A stretch of 64,000 nucleotides of DNA, from positions 5,461,001 to 5,525,000 of the forward strand of contig OU612066.1 in NCBI GenBank assembly GCA_914767715.1, written 5' to 3'. The notes below the pieces were generated by a model that searched no databases, was not told the DNA's origin, and saw nothing but the letters and a program-made list of their open reading frames with translations. The position numbers and the translations under genes are program-made. Origin of the DNA: Membranipora membranacea (lineage: Eukaryota > Bryozoa > Gymnolaemata > Cheilostomatida > Membraniporidae). Position 1 is the first letter of the stretch. Each line of letters starts with the position of its first letter. Positions 38,087 to 50,000 of the stretch are shown here, one piece after another.

Positions 38087-41000
38087 ATGATCATGCATGG
38101 ATCTCATAGACATCAACCAAGACCAGCTTCTGAACAGGTCAGTGTAATACAGTATCCACTTATCACTGCAACGAAGTATTAAATATAGACGTCTTTAAAA
38201 TAGTATTCAGAATATTGTTAGTTTTGTTATGATACCTGATTTGGTTTTATCATCATCAACAGGCTTTTTGATCAATGAGTGAAATTTTTGGTTGGAGGGA
38301 AGACTGATAAATATTGCTTGCATGAGAATGTGTGTGGGCTGCTGCTTTGTAGAAAATTGCAGTCGCATAAAAAAATCGCTGGAATAATAAATCCACTAGC
38401 TAGTGGATTAAAAGAAACTTTGACAGGCATTTGGATCTCATAGATCGTGTTCACATGTTAGGGTTGTGCATATAGTTGTAGGCACTATTTATATAAGATT
38501 TTCTGGTACTGGCATCTACTCACAGGGATGCATGTCTGACAAGCATTATTGGCAGTTTGAATGTATAAATGCAACTCTGTGCACTTTGTAGTTAGGGACC
38601 AGGGCCTCTGTATTGTTTCCTGGTATCAGTTTCAAATTGGAAATCAAGAATAGAATTGAGTTCTCGATTACCCAAATTTTAACTTATTTTTAGCTCATTT
38701 TGTCTGAAATTTCATCACCAATCTACTCTCCTTATCTCAGGTTCAAGATCTGCATGTTTATGTTATTCCACCGGAGCTATGGAGACAGAATTTACGCAGC
38801 GCTGCCAATGAAGTTATCGCTGACAGCATATCATTAGGTTTTCTCAGGTAGGTGTCTTAAGTATATACATGTAATCAAATATAGTATTTGCTCAGCACTT
38901 CAATCCACAGGGCGTAGTAAGGGCGGCTCCTTGAAGTTTGATATCTCATACTCATTCTCTGTTGACAACATTGACACTCTGTTAAATAGTCTTAACAGTA
39001 AATAAATTCAACAAACTTTTGAGTGCAAATTAATGGCCCTTTGAGAAAACAAATTACTCTTATCAAGAAAGTTTTCACTGCAATTCATACTTATTATCCT
39101 TTTTCCCATGAATGTCAGTAATGTTGTAATTTCAACACAACTATTACAGCAAGATTGAACCTTCTTCGAAAGTGTGATATTACTCCCGCCACCTGAACTA
39201 TTCAGTAACAGTACAAAAAAAAGATTCCCATCAACAATTTCCACATACAACAACAGCTTATGTTCAATGACAAGTGAAAAGCAGCACATTACCATAAAAA
39301 AACACATGTCAGTTAAACAATGCTGACAACTCACACAGTTTTATTATTTGCTACAAACAAGCAGATGCAAACAAGCAGTACCTCTGCACCACATGGCTTA
39401 CAGGATACTATGGTTACAGAAGACACGGACCCGCCAAGAGCTGTGTGTTGTATTGTAACACTTATTACACTTGTGCTGCCTTGTTTCAGGGTATCACCTC
39501 ACACTTATCTGTCTGAGTTACGTAGTGAGATAGTGGAGCAGCTAGGAGATGAATATCTCCCTAAAGATTACACATTTCTCAAAAGTGTAGGCAGATGTCT
39601 TACTCAGGTGAGTACTATCTAACTGTCAAAAGTATAGACGACACATGCAAGTTATGTGTACTTTACTTAGTTTCCTGGGTATAAGGGTAGACAGGGTGTT
39701 TTGGGAAGAGCTACTAACTATATTTCCTAAGCTAGACCATTATTCTGAGAGGCTCAGTTCATCAAAGCTTCCCACCCTAGAAACATACATGTCTAACCTC
39801 TGCTCACAATATAGTGCCAAAGTCATCAATGACCCTTACCGCCGCCTATCACACCTTGTACCATCTAGACAGAGTCAGCATCGACACTCTGCCAGGTTGA
39901 CTGACACTCTAATAAAGGGTCACAGAACAGAGAGCATGAGAAATACAATTTTTTACAAATATGGTGTTTGCGTTTGTTTTTTTAACTCCCATTTTTTCAA
40001 AGACATTTCAAATACACACTGATGTGTTTAGTTTTTGCCTTTTATGTTTGTTATACTCGATCTTATCATGATAGACATGTCACCATGTACTATTTTGAGT
40101 GGTAAAGATAAAGTGGATATCTATCTATCTATCTAATACTTTGTGTTCGAACCTCAAATGGATACATGGGAACCTATTCTATTGCACTCTATATATGCTC
40201 ATTTACAAAAAAACATTACCTTGTGCTTCCAGAACATCCACTTAACCCCAACAAACTTAAGCCCCAACAAATGGGTAAATGTATACTTACCTTTCAATTC
40301 AGCTCTTATGGTGATGTGATTACACACAAGCTCACCTAAAGTACAGCCCTGGCAAATCGGGAATCCTGAGAAGAGAATATTATATATGAATGGCATTCAA
40401 ACTTACACGAGCAGTCAACTCTCCAGTTGAATACAAATCAATGCACTGGAATTGTGTTGAAAGACTTATCTCCAATTTAATTGTTTCTAATAATAAGAAA
40501 ATCTGCTCATATCTGTGCCTTTAGTGTTTATTGTTTCAATTCCGAGGACTTATTATTGGCAAGTTACACACCATATACTATATAGTAATGTAAAATGATG
40601 CTATGTTGCTTGTGGTCAGCTGGACCATGCCTTGTTCCCCATCGGTGGGAAAATATGTGAGCAGAACATCACAACCTTATGGATTAGACTGGACCATAGA
40701 CTAATAATAATCATTATGGACTGGTCACATTTGTGTTGACATAACGTTATTATTCTGTTATGTAGGTGAAAGGGAGACAGGAGAGAGATTTGAAAGTTAA
40801 GCATTTCTTGCCACCATACGTAAGTGCATTAAATATTCCTGCCAAAGTCGGTGGCTATGACTTATAGGGCAACTAAGGTTTCAAACAACTTCTCATTGAT
40901 GGCCATTGATTAATTAATAGCAGATTGCACCTTCTGCATGGGGAAAAAGACAAAATATAATTTGGATGATTATTCAGCCAGAATTCTTGTGAAACATTTC

Positions 41001-44000
41001 TTCCATCAGGTACTCAAACTCAGCTAAAATAGAATACCACATAGCAGTTTCCTGTTCCTGTTATTATTAAGCCTGTGCTCTATAATTATTACAGAGAAGT
41101 CTTGGAACCTCCCCTAAACTGAAGTGTTACCCAGCTTAGAGTCAGCAACTACTTTGAGTTTTGCATTGCGTAATGCACAAAGCTGATGCTGCCCAGCACA
41201 TTATTTGCTACCCATTAATGCATTGCTGCGAAACCTTCGTTGCCCTTTAAGTGCCTGTAATTTGATGATTTTCTAAGTAAAACTGAAAATTTTTGAGAAA
41301 ACACCCAGGCCTATTTACTCTTTTACTCTATATCAATTACAAATGAAACCGAGCAATTGTTTCAAAAAATAGTGACAACAAACTCAACATAATTTAAATA
41401 GTCAATTACTATATCTCAAACATCTTAGCACTCAATTGTTGTGGAAAAAGGTTCAGCAAAATTAATTAGCCAATAATACAGTTTTAATTAATACTCTATT
41501 GTACTCGTAGGACCTATTTTGTAAGGAGACTAGACAAGAAAAACATGATAGTTTTCCGGGTTCAGAAATTCAAACAATATCGATATTTTTTTGCTGTTTC
41601 CTGGGAAATATTTGTGAACACACCGGCCAACTGGGACCCTGTATGTATGACGCCAACATAACTGAAGCAGTATATCTGAAAAGTGCTTCAATGTACTATA
41701 GAGCTGAAATGTACAAAATTTGTGTAGATATGTTGAGCTTTGCTGATTCATATTACTTTTCACTGTACAGTATTAGTATAACATTTCTTTTAATATTTTA
41801 ATTTAACATTCTTATGAAAGGGTGTCTGAATGATTCTTATGTTGCACGCAACCAATTAAAATTTTAATTCAGCTGGTCAGGGATCTCTCAAATCGAACAA
41901 TTTTCAAAGAAAATCAAGGAATTTGAGTAGGCTTTATGGTGAACAGGTCACATGACTTGTAGAAATGTACCGCCTGATCTTTGTACGAAGAATTTAAAGT
42001 TCAATTGACACTAAATCTCACTATCAGCCCACATAATAATTGTGGGCTGATGCTTATGAAGTATGCAGTGAGTGCTCTTAGTGACAGAGAAGAAACGAAA
42101 ACCAAAACACAAATTAATGTGTGTGTTTCTCTTTGTCACATGCGAGTGTTATACATTTATGTTTTTGTTTTTTTCGTAGATCCCAATAGCAGTCTGGTCC
42201 TATGTGCCTACATTAAACCACTTGTTCACATTTGTAGTCGTCCCTCAGAGCTTTTAATGTCATCAACTTTGTATGTCCTCTCCTATTACTTTTAAGTAAG
42301 CATATATACTCAAAACTGTAAGTGTCAGCTTATGAGAGAAATGTCAGGCTGTCACTTTCTTCTTGTAATCACTTGTTAACTGATGCCAAAACACTCATCT
42401 AAAGTGAAGTTTCCTGAAATTCCAATAAAGACCCTTTCAAAGTTTCGTAATTCAAACCTTTAAAGTTTCCATTCCAGAAAATTATTACGACTGAAAGTTC
42501 TGCTATTGAAAAGAAAATCATCAATCAAGTATGAGGGTTGTTTTTCTCTTGACTACCTGGCCTGGCTCCCTTAGTTACTACAGATATAGATTTTCTTCTT
42601 ACCATCGAATTTCAATCGCTGATAAGAATGTGCATGCACCTACTTATCAGCCCACACCATTTGATACAAAGTTAAAGATTGAAAGAAAATAGGATATAAA
42701 ATGTTTATAAAATCGCTAGTCAAATAGCATTGCTAATTACTTAGGCTGTGTGCAAACAAAACAAGTTTAATTGTATTATTCTGATTCTTTAACACGAGAA
42801 ATGATACTATTGTTAGGAGAAATTGCCCAGCAGCACTTTCACTGGTTATATTTTACAGTGTAATGATTTAACTCAGATAAGAAATCTATATTCTCTAAGT
42901 CTTTATGAACATGTCAATCTTTTCTGGTGAAATCGAATCCTTACTATAGTGAAATCAACTTGGCGTTGTGTCCATTCAGACTTGAAAATGTGTGTAACAA
43001 AGTTAATAGTAACTATGAGATGTAAAAGAGTCTTAATCAGGCATTGTTTCAAGGCCACACAACGTGTGGATTATATATACTATTTACTGATCCCTCTGAC
43101 CCCATGTTAGTACCAAACTTGAGGGAATTGTAAAGAGAGCTTTCGTATCAGATATAACAGATATTTCCTACTGTGATTTCAGGCTTATGCTCCGGAGTTG
43201 TTTATACTTGATGCTCATGCTGACAATCTACGAGATTCACCGAGTACGATTTATCCTCAGTCATTGAATGGACAATCATTAACTCGCACTGCATCCAAAA
43301 CAGATAGTGGGTTCAGTCGTGACCCAAAGTCTGATAGAGGTGGAGGTAGCTACAAATATCCTTCATATAATTATGATGTTGCACCCCCTATACCAGGGGG
43401 TCACACACCACGACATGATCCCCAGTCTCATTACCCAGGTGAGTCAGGTACTCCCTCATATTGGCCTTATATGAAGTTTACATGGCAAAATAGATCAAAA
43501 ACTTCTGGAGTTGAATCAACAGGACATCAGAAATTTGTTTGTGTCATTATATGTTATGTTTTAATTTCTCAAAAGAAAGACAACTTAAAACATGAAAACT
43601 TTCAATTGCTGGCAACACAAAATTATTCGATGCTGTAATTTATTTCACCTGAGAACTTGTATTAGACCATTTACGGTTCTATCGTCTGCCAGCAGTTGAG
43701 TGACATGTTTGAACTCCTTTAATTTTTCATCAGGAGATGTGTTTGCTTTTCATTTTCACCACTCCAGTGGATGTAATTTAAAATGTAACCTGAGATAATG
43801 AGAGCACATAGAAGTTATCCAGTGAATAGACTTATGTCTAATTTATAATCATCAATAAGGAAATTCAATGGTTTTGCTGCCGCAGTTTTTTGTCATCAAT
43901 ATTTACTCTGATATTGCTGCTCATTAGGTTTTGATTGTATATTGATTTCTATTACTCTCTTTTCATCTTTTTTCAAAGCATCGGATGGTCAGCATTATGG

Positions 44001-47000
44001 GTCGCAAGTTTTTGATCAAAACGCACAAATGAAGTCCAGCTATCCAACCTATAGTCAGCCATATTCCCATGACATTTCAGCATTGACAAATGCTCACCGC
44101 AATCAAGTCGACAATCATCGACAACCGTACAATGATGGGGCAGAAACCTACAGGAAATATAATGACGATTCTAGCGGATATCGCTCAATACCTAGTCCAA
44201 GAAAGATTTCTGAGTCACCCCCTCGTGTACATGGTGGAGATAATTCCATGTCCAGAAAACTAAATCAAGGATCTTCCAGACCTGCAGACAACCAATCAGA
44301 TTTGAATGGTTATTCTTCTCCATCACATAAACAATTACGTCAGTCAGGAGTCTCTGAACTGGACAGAACAGATACAGAGATTATATCTGAGCCACAGACA
44401 TCCCGAACTGAAAAACAACAACCAAACTCTCGCTATGATGGAGGTAGGAATGGAGAATCACCAACCCGAAGACCAAACGGCACAGCAAATAACAACCATA
44501 CAAATGGTGTAAGGGACAGCAGGGGTGAGGATGCCGGTCCGGAGCCGAGTCAGACATATGGTAGAGACACAGATGACAGAGAGATGATGTCAGCCACGCC
44601 CACCACTGCAGCTGCTGCTGCGGCAGCATCTCAGGGTTATAACAGAAATGACCCAAACGATCCCTCTCGCACCCAACAGGAGGAAGGCTATAGGTATTTA
44701 TCATAAATAATTTGTTTTCTTTCTTATAATTATGCCAGATTGTTTTCAAGTTCTTTACGTCTACTTTTCTTGTTCTTAACACTGACAGCTGCTAGTATAG
44801 CTTTCCCCTAAAACCCAGTTTGATCAAAATACTGAGTCATATGTTGCCTGATGAGGTCCATTTAATAAACTAACTGCTGACAAATATCAAACTGAAGCGC
44901 TTGAATCTGAGTTCATATAAATCCTGTTATTCTTTGTTTTAGTAATATACCGAGATCACCCACAAACCCCCAGGGTCCAAATAGTTTCAAACCTAGACCG
45001 CCACCCAAAGAGAATGTTCAAATTCAAAACGATCAGAATGGTTTCACACCGAGACCACCTACTGGTCTTCGGATCAATGTTCAGAGACCCTCAAATGATC
45101 AGGATGCACCCTTAGTAACAAAGTCACTGAATGCCCCTCTGCGACAAAGTACACTATTAGAAGTTCCCTCTCGAGACATTCGGTCGCAAAATAGCCAAGC
45201 AATAAATGGTTTTTCACAAAAATCGCCACTGAAGGGTATTCAAACTCGGTAAATAAATCAAAAACTAACACCACGTCGGAACATTTTCCAGCCGATCGAA
45301 GTTGCACTTTTGCCTTTGTGTATTCACTGATAAATTACTTACATTCATGTTTAATCAATGAGTGGGTGATCCAATTCTAACCAATAGTAACTCGATCAAT
45401 ACCACCTCAATATTGTAGTGTTTCATCAATGAACACTGTCTCATAACGAGAGTTGATTGGTTGCACAGTCAGAAATTTTGCAGGTCTTGCCCACTGTGCA
45501 CCAATTTGCTCGAGATGTGTTCTCACTGTGTGCCACCAGGTTGATCGACAATGTTTCCTCAGAAACTCAACCAGAATTTCTGTAATTGAACTTCAGAACC
45601 CTCAAAAATCTAAGTGGCCATGAATAATGGTGCAATTGAATTTGCCTAAAGGGCCACACATTTCATGGCAGACTTTCGGCTCCTTGTAATAAAAAAAGTC
45701 AAGAAGATCTACTCAATTATGAGGTCATTCATGTAGTCTATTTTTTATGTTTAGAAGTCAAAGCCCTGAGCATGCAGCAGCACCACACAGTAGTAGATAT
45801 ACCAGTGATATCTCCACAACTGATAGAGAAAATCTTAGTGAAGAAAGTAAGTTATAACCTGCTGCCGATTCTCTGTGCTGCCTTTTACTCCGCAATATCA
45901 TAAGATGCTTGGAAACATAGTGCGTAGTTTTCGGTTTTTCATACATTCAATCTGTGTAGCATGTGCAACATTGATTCTCTGGCTGTATTCTGTTGATTTG
46001 TGTCCCACCTGTTTGCTGCATCTGGTTGAGAGATGAGGAGTTAGTCAACATTATTATCACTACGTTGAACGGAATATTCCCAGTGTCGTATTTTAACGTA
46101 CAAATTGTATAATTATGATGACAGGAAGAGGCGCCGAACATAACACAATTTCCCTTTCATTCACATTATGATCTGGATGTTTTTACTTCTCCCACCTTCA
46201 GGACTTGCCTTGCTGAGAGAGCTGGAGAAGGCCAGAGAGGAGAGGTTATACTCTGAGAGAAAACGAGAAGATTTAGTCAAAAAAGCTCGATCAATGCAGA
46301 CTAAAACTAACAATAGAAGAAACCAAGGTAAACAAGAAGTGGAGTTAATTGATAACAAATACGAGAACCAACAACTCAATGAGACCTAACAGTAATAGAT
46401 TGTCGTTGCTTGTGGGACAGAGAATATGAGTGTACTTCCTATGTTGATTCATATATGTTTGCAACACAATGGCAATAATTCCAGTATTCAAACTTTCCAC
46501 TGTTACAAGCCGTGGAAAGTGTTCTGCATATCTTCACATTTAACTTACAGCATATCCAAGACAGCTTAGACGCTGTGTGGTGGTGGTAAGGTAAAATTTT
46601 TTTATCTAGCTGTTTTTTTATAATATGATTTTAAAGCATGATCCCGATGTTATAATAGAACCACATCGATGTACAACTTTCAATTATATCACCATTTTCT
46701 TGAAAATTCCTCCAATACATTTTTTTTTATCAACCGCACAAAAATGCATGATAGAGCAATCTTGAATTTTCCACTTCCACCATCACCCAGGAAAATAGTT
46801 TAAAAAATATTGATCTTGATCGACTAATTTTCTGTAATATGATAAATCTGTCACAGCTCGGGAGGTTTGGAAGAAGAAGTATTATGAGGCAAAGAAGCAG
46901 ACTCCATCTCTGGAGACTGACTGTCAGAAATCTAGAGTAGAACTGGACTCTGTACATAAGAAATATCTCTCTGCTCTGGAGAACAACAAGGTCAATACCA

Positions 47001-47678
47001 AACAAAAGGTTTGTATTCCTTCACTTGATATTTGGTTGTTGGTCACTTTAGCAGTGAAACTAATTAAAATGAATAGGATGTGTATATTATTTTTTAATAA
47101 AGACACAAAATGCATTTACAATTACACTGCCATATCATGCTGTGTGATATTTACAGGACAATCACCAGTTAGATGCTGCTAAGATCCAGTATGAAGTGGA
47201 TGAGTTACAGAGGAGAGCTGACGCTGCCAAGATGAAGCTTACTGCTGAGATGAAGGTTGGTTTAGTGGAGGACTCAATGTGTGAGCCACTTGGGGGAACT
47301 GAACAACATCATCCGAGTATCATTACTCCAAACTAACTGATATGATTGTTGAGTTATTGGATGATGTACCATGAAGATTGTGCTATCATAAACTGCAAGA
47401 AAGATTTATACAGCATGTAGAACTTTTTTCTATGCTACGATTTTTTTTTTTTCCCTCTTTTTTTGTATTGATGTCCTTCTTTGCATAAATTTCCGATATG
47501 TTTGTAGCTAAGAAATCAGGCAGAAACAGAGTTGAGAGCTTTGAGAGCTGAGTTAACGCAGAAGAAGATGAACATGAACTTGAGTCGCACTCAGAAAATG
47601 AATTCTCTGGGGAACTCGGTGAATCAGTCGAGTGGGAACCTGACCTCTAGAGGCCCACCACCGATACCATCTAACTAA
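38087..47678 (+). CDS. SPATA1: Spermatogenesis-associated protein 1
   Basis: Twelve coding exons: 38087-38137 (exon from 38012), 38741-38847, 39490-39607, 40766-40819, 43183-43438, 43979-44693, 44943-45248, 45755-45846, 46202-46327, 46857-47008, 47157-47255, 47508-47678; 748 residues against about 440-460 in human. Residues 1-118 match the human N-terminus in order: LHVYVIPPELW, GFLRVSPHTYL, FLKSVGRCL, FLPPYAYAPELFI. Residues 120-560 are a long disordered Ser/Pro/Asn/Gln region with an eight-Ala run (TTAAAAAAAA), which accounts for the extra length. Residues 566-740 are the C-terminal coiled-coil domain (ALLRELEKAREERLYSERKR, VWKKKYYEAKK, LRALRAELTQKKMN). The start could be 38087 or the in-frame ATG at 38093; a stop lies upstream at 38042. 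Family knowledge: expressed in testis in mammals and linked to the sperm head; molecular role unclear. Confidence 0.92.
39615..40135 (+). mobile_element. 5'-truncated LINE (non-LTR retrotransposon) 3' end
   Basis: An open frame to 40022 resembles the last part of a LINE reverse-transcriptase protein: LPTLETYMSNLCSQY, RRLSHLVPSRQ, then HRTESMRNTIFYKYG (compare the family pattern L-RR-LC, L-P, R-T-R-S-F-Y). It is followed by about 110 bases of 3' UTR ending in AAAGTGGATATCTATCTATC and a short ATCT tail, as many LINEs end. The polymerase domain is absent, so this is a dead fragment. It lies in the SPATA1 intron 39608-40765, sense to the gene. Confidence 0.65.
40866..41246. mobile_element. TTAA-flanked MITE family A, copy 2
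   Basis: A 381-bp copy closely similar to 4240-4607 and in the same orientation. The right end GTTGCCCT is followed by TTAA at 41247-41250. The left flank has decayed to TTAT. It lies in the SPATA1 intron between exons 40766-40819 and 43183-43438. Confidence 0.85.
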
Positions 47679-48523
47679 ACCTGACCTCTAGACTTCCACT
47701 ACTGCTCCCATCAAACTAAATCTCTAGCCGTGAATTAAGGTTTGCTATGTCTAACCGGTATATACCTAGTTTGAAGAGTCGGGTTTTGTTCACCTAAATG
47801 ATGGTATAGAGTAAATTTTTGTGTCGTTCTTAATTCACTTTCAATGTCCCTATTTTCTTAATATGCGATTTCTGAGCTATGTAAAAAAATTCACACAGAT
47901 TCCTACATGTGAGAAAGACAACCTATTAACCTATAGATTAAGAGCATAGGCTCTTCCTTATTTTCAATCGATTTTCAAAGACTTGACTTTTGTTTTGAAA
48001 TTAAGGTTCTGTGAGATTCTCAGTGACTAGACTGTAAGCCTCCATATTACTGGCATGCCTGATATATTTTTTTATGATTATTACTGATGTGTGTGTTCAA
48101 ATGTGATAACTTCAGATTTAATTTGCTTATGTAGCTCATAGTTGCATAGTTCGTATAAAAATCAGGGTCAGAATAAGTCAGTAGAGAAGTTGTGGGAAGT
48201 TGTCTTATCCTGTATTGTTTCATGTTTCTGGACAGATTTTGCAACCTCTATTTATCTTTAATAGCTCAAAACAAATTATTAATCTTCCGTCCTGAATCAG
48301 TATCTCTACATACAATTTTAGTTTATGTCATTTCATAGCCTGCTGCCTGTAATAATTATTTTCTTGTCTTCTATTTTGTCTGAGCTCATCACTAATTTTT
48401 TTTTCTAAACTGCCAGATTTCTACCTGATAAAGGAATCGAGGTAATGCTCAATTTCCATGTGTTTTCTATGATAGCCTGTCTTCCTATTCCATGATTCTG
48501 ATTATTTTATTTTATATGTTGCG

Positions 48524-48529
48524 AATAAA
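48524..48529 (+). other. possible poly(A) signal of SPATA1
   Basis: AATAAA lies about 850 bases after the SPATA1 stop codon (47676-47678). No earlier canonical signal was noticed. Confidence 0.45.
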
Positions 48530-48622
48530 GTTATAATCCTACTAATTGTGAAGCATATGTATGTAGACAAGGGACAACAGCGAAACATAGCAGGTTACTG
48601 TCTGTATGTAAATTGACAGAAC

Positions 48623-49137
48623 AATAGACAGTTTTCTGAGCTCTAATTTAGGCCTCAATTCGGAGTTGTCCTCTCTGCAGTTTGGTACTTTTAACCCACG
48701 CCGCATAGGAAAAACGTGCTAAAAAGAGGGTTATCTTGAAAACCGCTTATAATAGGATAAAAATTATTTTTGATTCAGAATCTGCAACATTGAAAACTCA
48801 TGTGGACATAGTTTGGGAAATAATTTTAGTATTTGGATAGTCAATTATAGCATTTTCTGCCTGTTTTGCGGACAATATGGCAGAATTTTTCACGAGTTTC
48901 GTCACTAAAATTAAGATTTATCAACATTCAAGCTTCCAATGATTTGGTTACCTGTCTCACAGGGTTTTCAATGGTGCAGACTCTGAATCAAAAATCATTT
49001 TTATCCTAACATAAGCGGTTTTCAAGATAACCCTCTTTCAGCAGGTTTTTCCTATGCGGCGTGGGTTAAAAGTACCAAACTGGAGAGAGGACAACTCCGA
49101 ATTGAGGCGTAAATAAGAGCTCAGAAAACTGTCTATT
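48623..49137. mobile_element. fold-back element family C, copy 1
   Basis: A 515-bp palindromic element. About 130 bases at each end are near-perfect inverted repeats. They begin AATAGACAGTTTTCTGAGCT and include the blocks GTTGTCCTCTCT, AACCCACGCCGCATAGGAAA and GAGGGTTATCTTGAAAACCG. The middle is single copy. A second copy lies at 56385 in the opposite orientation. It has no coding capacity; it is intergenic between SPATA1 and the TASOR-like gene. Confidence 0.9.
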
Positions 49138-50000
49138 ATTTGTAAAGAGCAGAGCACTTTTACAGGAAGCTAATAGCTGACAAAACGTGCCTATTGCTTC
49201 GTTTGATAAATGGGAAAGGTAGTTTAAGGGGTAAATTCAGTTGTGGTGCATTTCATTTTCTCTTGATCTGAGAGCTCATCATCCATACCTTCCAGGAAAG
49301 AGGTGTGTGATGATAAAATATTACTTGCAGTTTTTGAACCCTCAAACTACTTACCATTTTGGGGTTTAGGGGAACCCTAACCTGGGCAGGCTGTCGGGGG
49401 TGCCCAGGCTAGGGGAACCCAATGAGTGAATAGCATTAAAACTGGGTTTGTTTTGAGTGTTGAAGAATGTCAAACAAAGGCATGGGTAGATTTAGCTCAC
49501 ATGTGAGGTTTGCTCACTGAAGCTGAGAGACGGGATTGTTAGTTTTGAGTGAGGATAAGTTTACATACCGAAGACCTAGGACAAGTTTGTTCCCTCTGTG
49601 GTGGCAGAGGGATCTTGCAAATGTCAATTTGCAACATCCCTCCGCCACCACAGAGGGAACAAACTTGTTCTACTGAAGACCACATCAGGAATTTATGTGT
49701 TGTCACATATACTGCTTTGTTTCAGCTGGTTAGAGCAGGGAGAATGGTTAGAGTTATTATGCATTATCCAATTCTCAGCTGATATACTTTACATATGGAC
49801 TGATTACGTGCTAGCCCATCGCTATTCTTAAAGGAAGTATTAATTGAAATTCAATTGAACAAGGGAGTTTGTGACAAAACAAGCCAACGTGTTGGCTCTG
49901 ATTGGCACAACGCATTGGCTAGGAAAACTCCCAGAGTGAACTAAAATTCAAATTACCATACAAATTGGAGTTGTGCCCACAGTGAGGCAACAGGAGGCGT
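49138..50000. other. intergenic, with a perfect-stem hairpin near 49581-49668
   Basis: No gene is seen. The arms ACAAGTTTGTTCCCTCTGTG plus GTGG (49581-49604) and its exact complement (49645-49668) form a long stem, extended by imperfect pairing (GAGGGATnTTGCAA with TTGCAACATCCCTC) around a small loop. It could be another short fold-back element. Confidence 0.6.

Noticed and set aside
41981-42295. Plus-strand 104-residue frame in a SPATA1 intron
   Set aside because: No splice sites, no recognisable product, AT-rich intronic composition; contains a simple hairpin at about 42023-42050.
44381-44782. Minus-strand 133-residue frame
   Set aside because: Shadow of SPATA1 exon 43979-44693.
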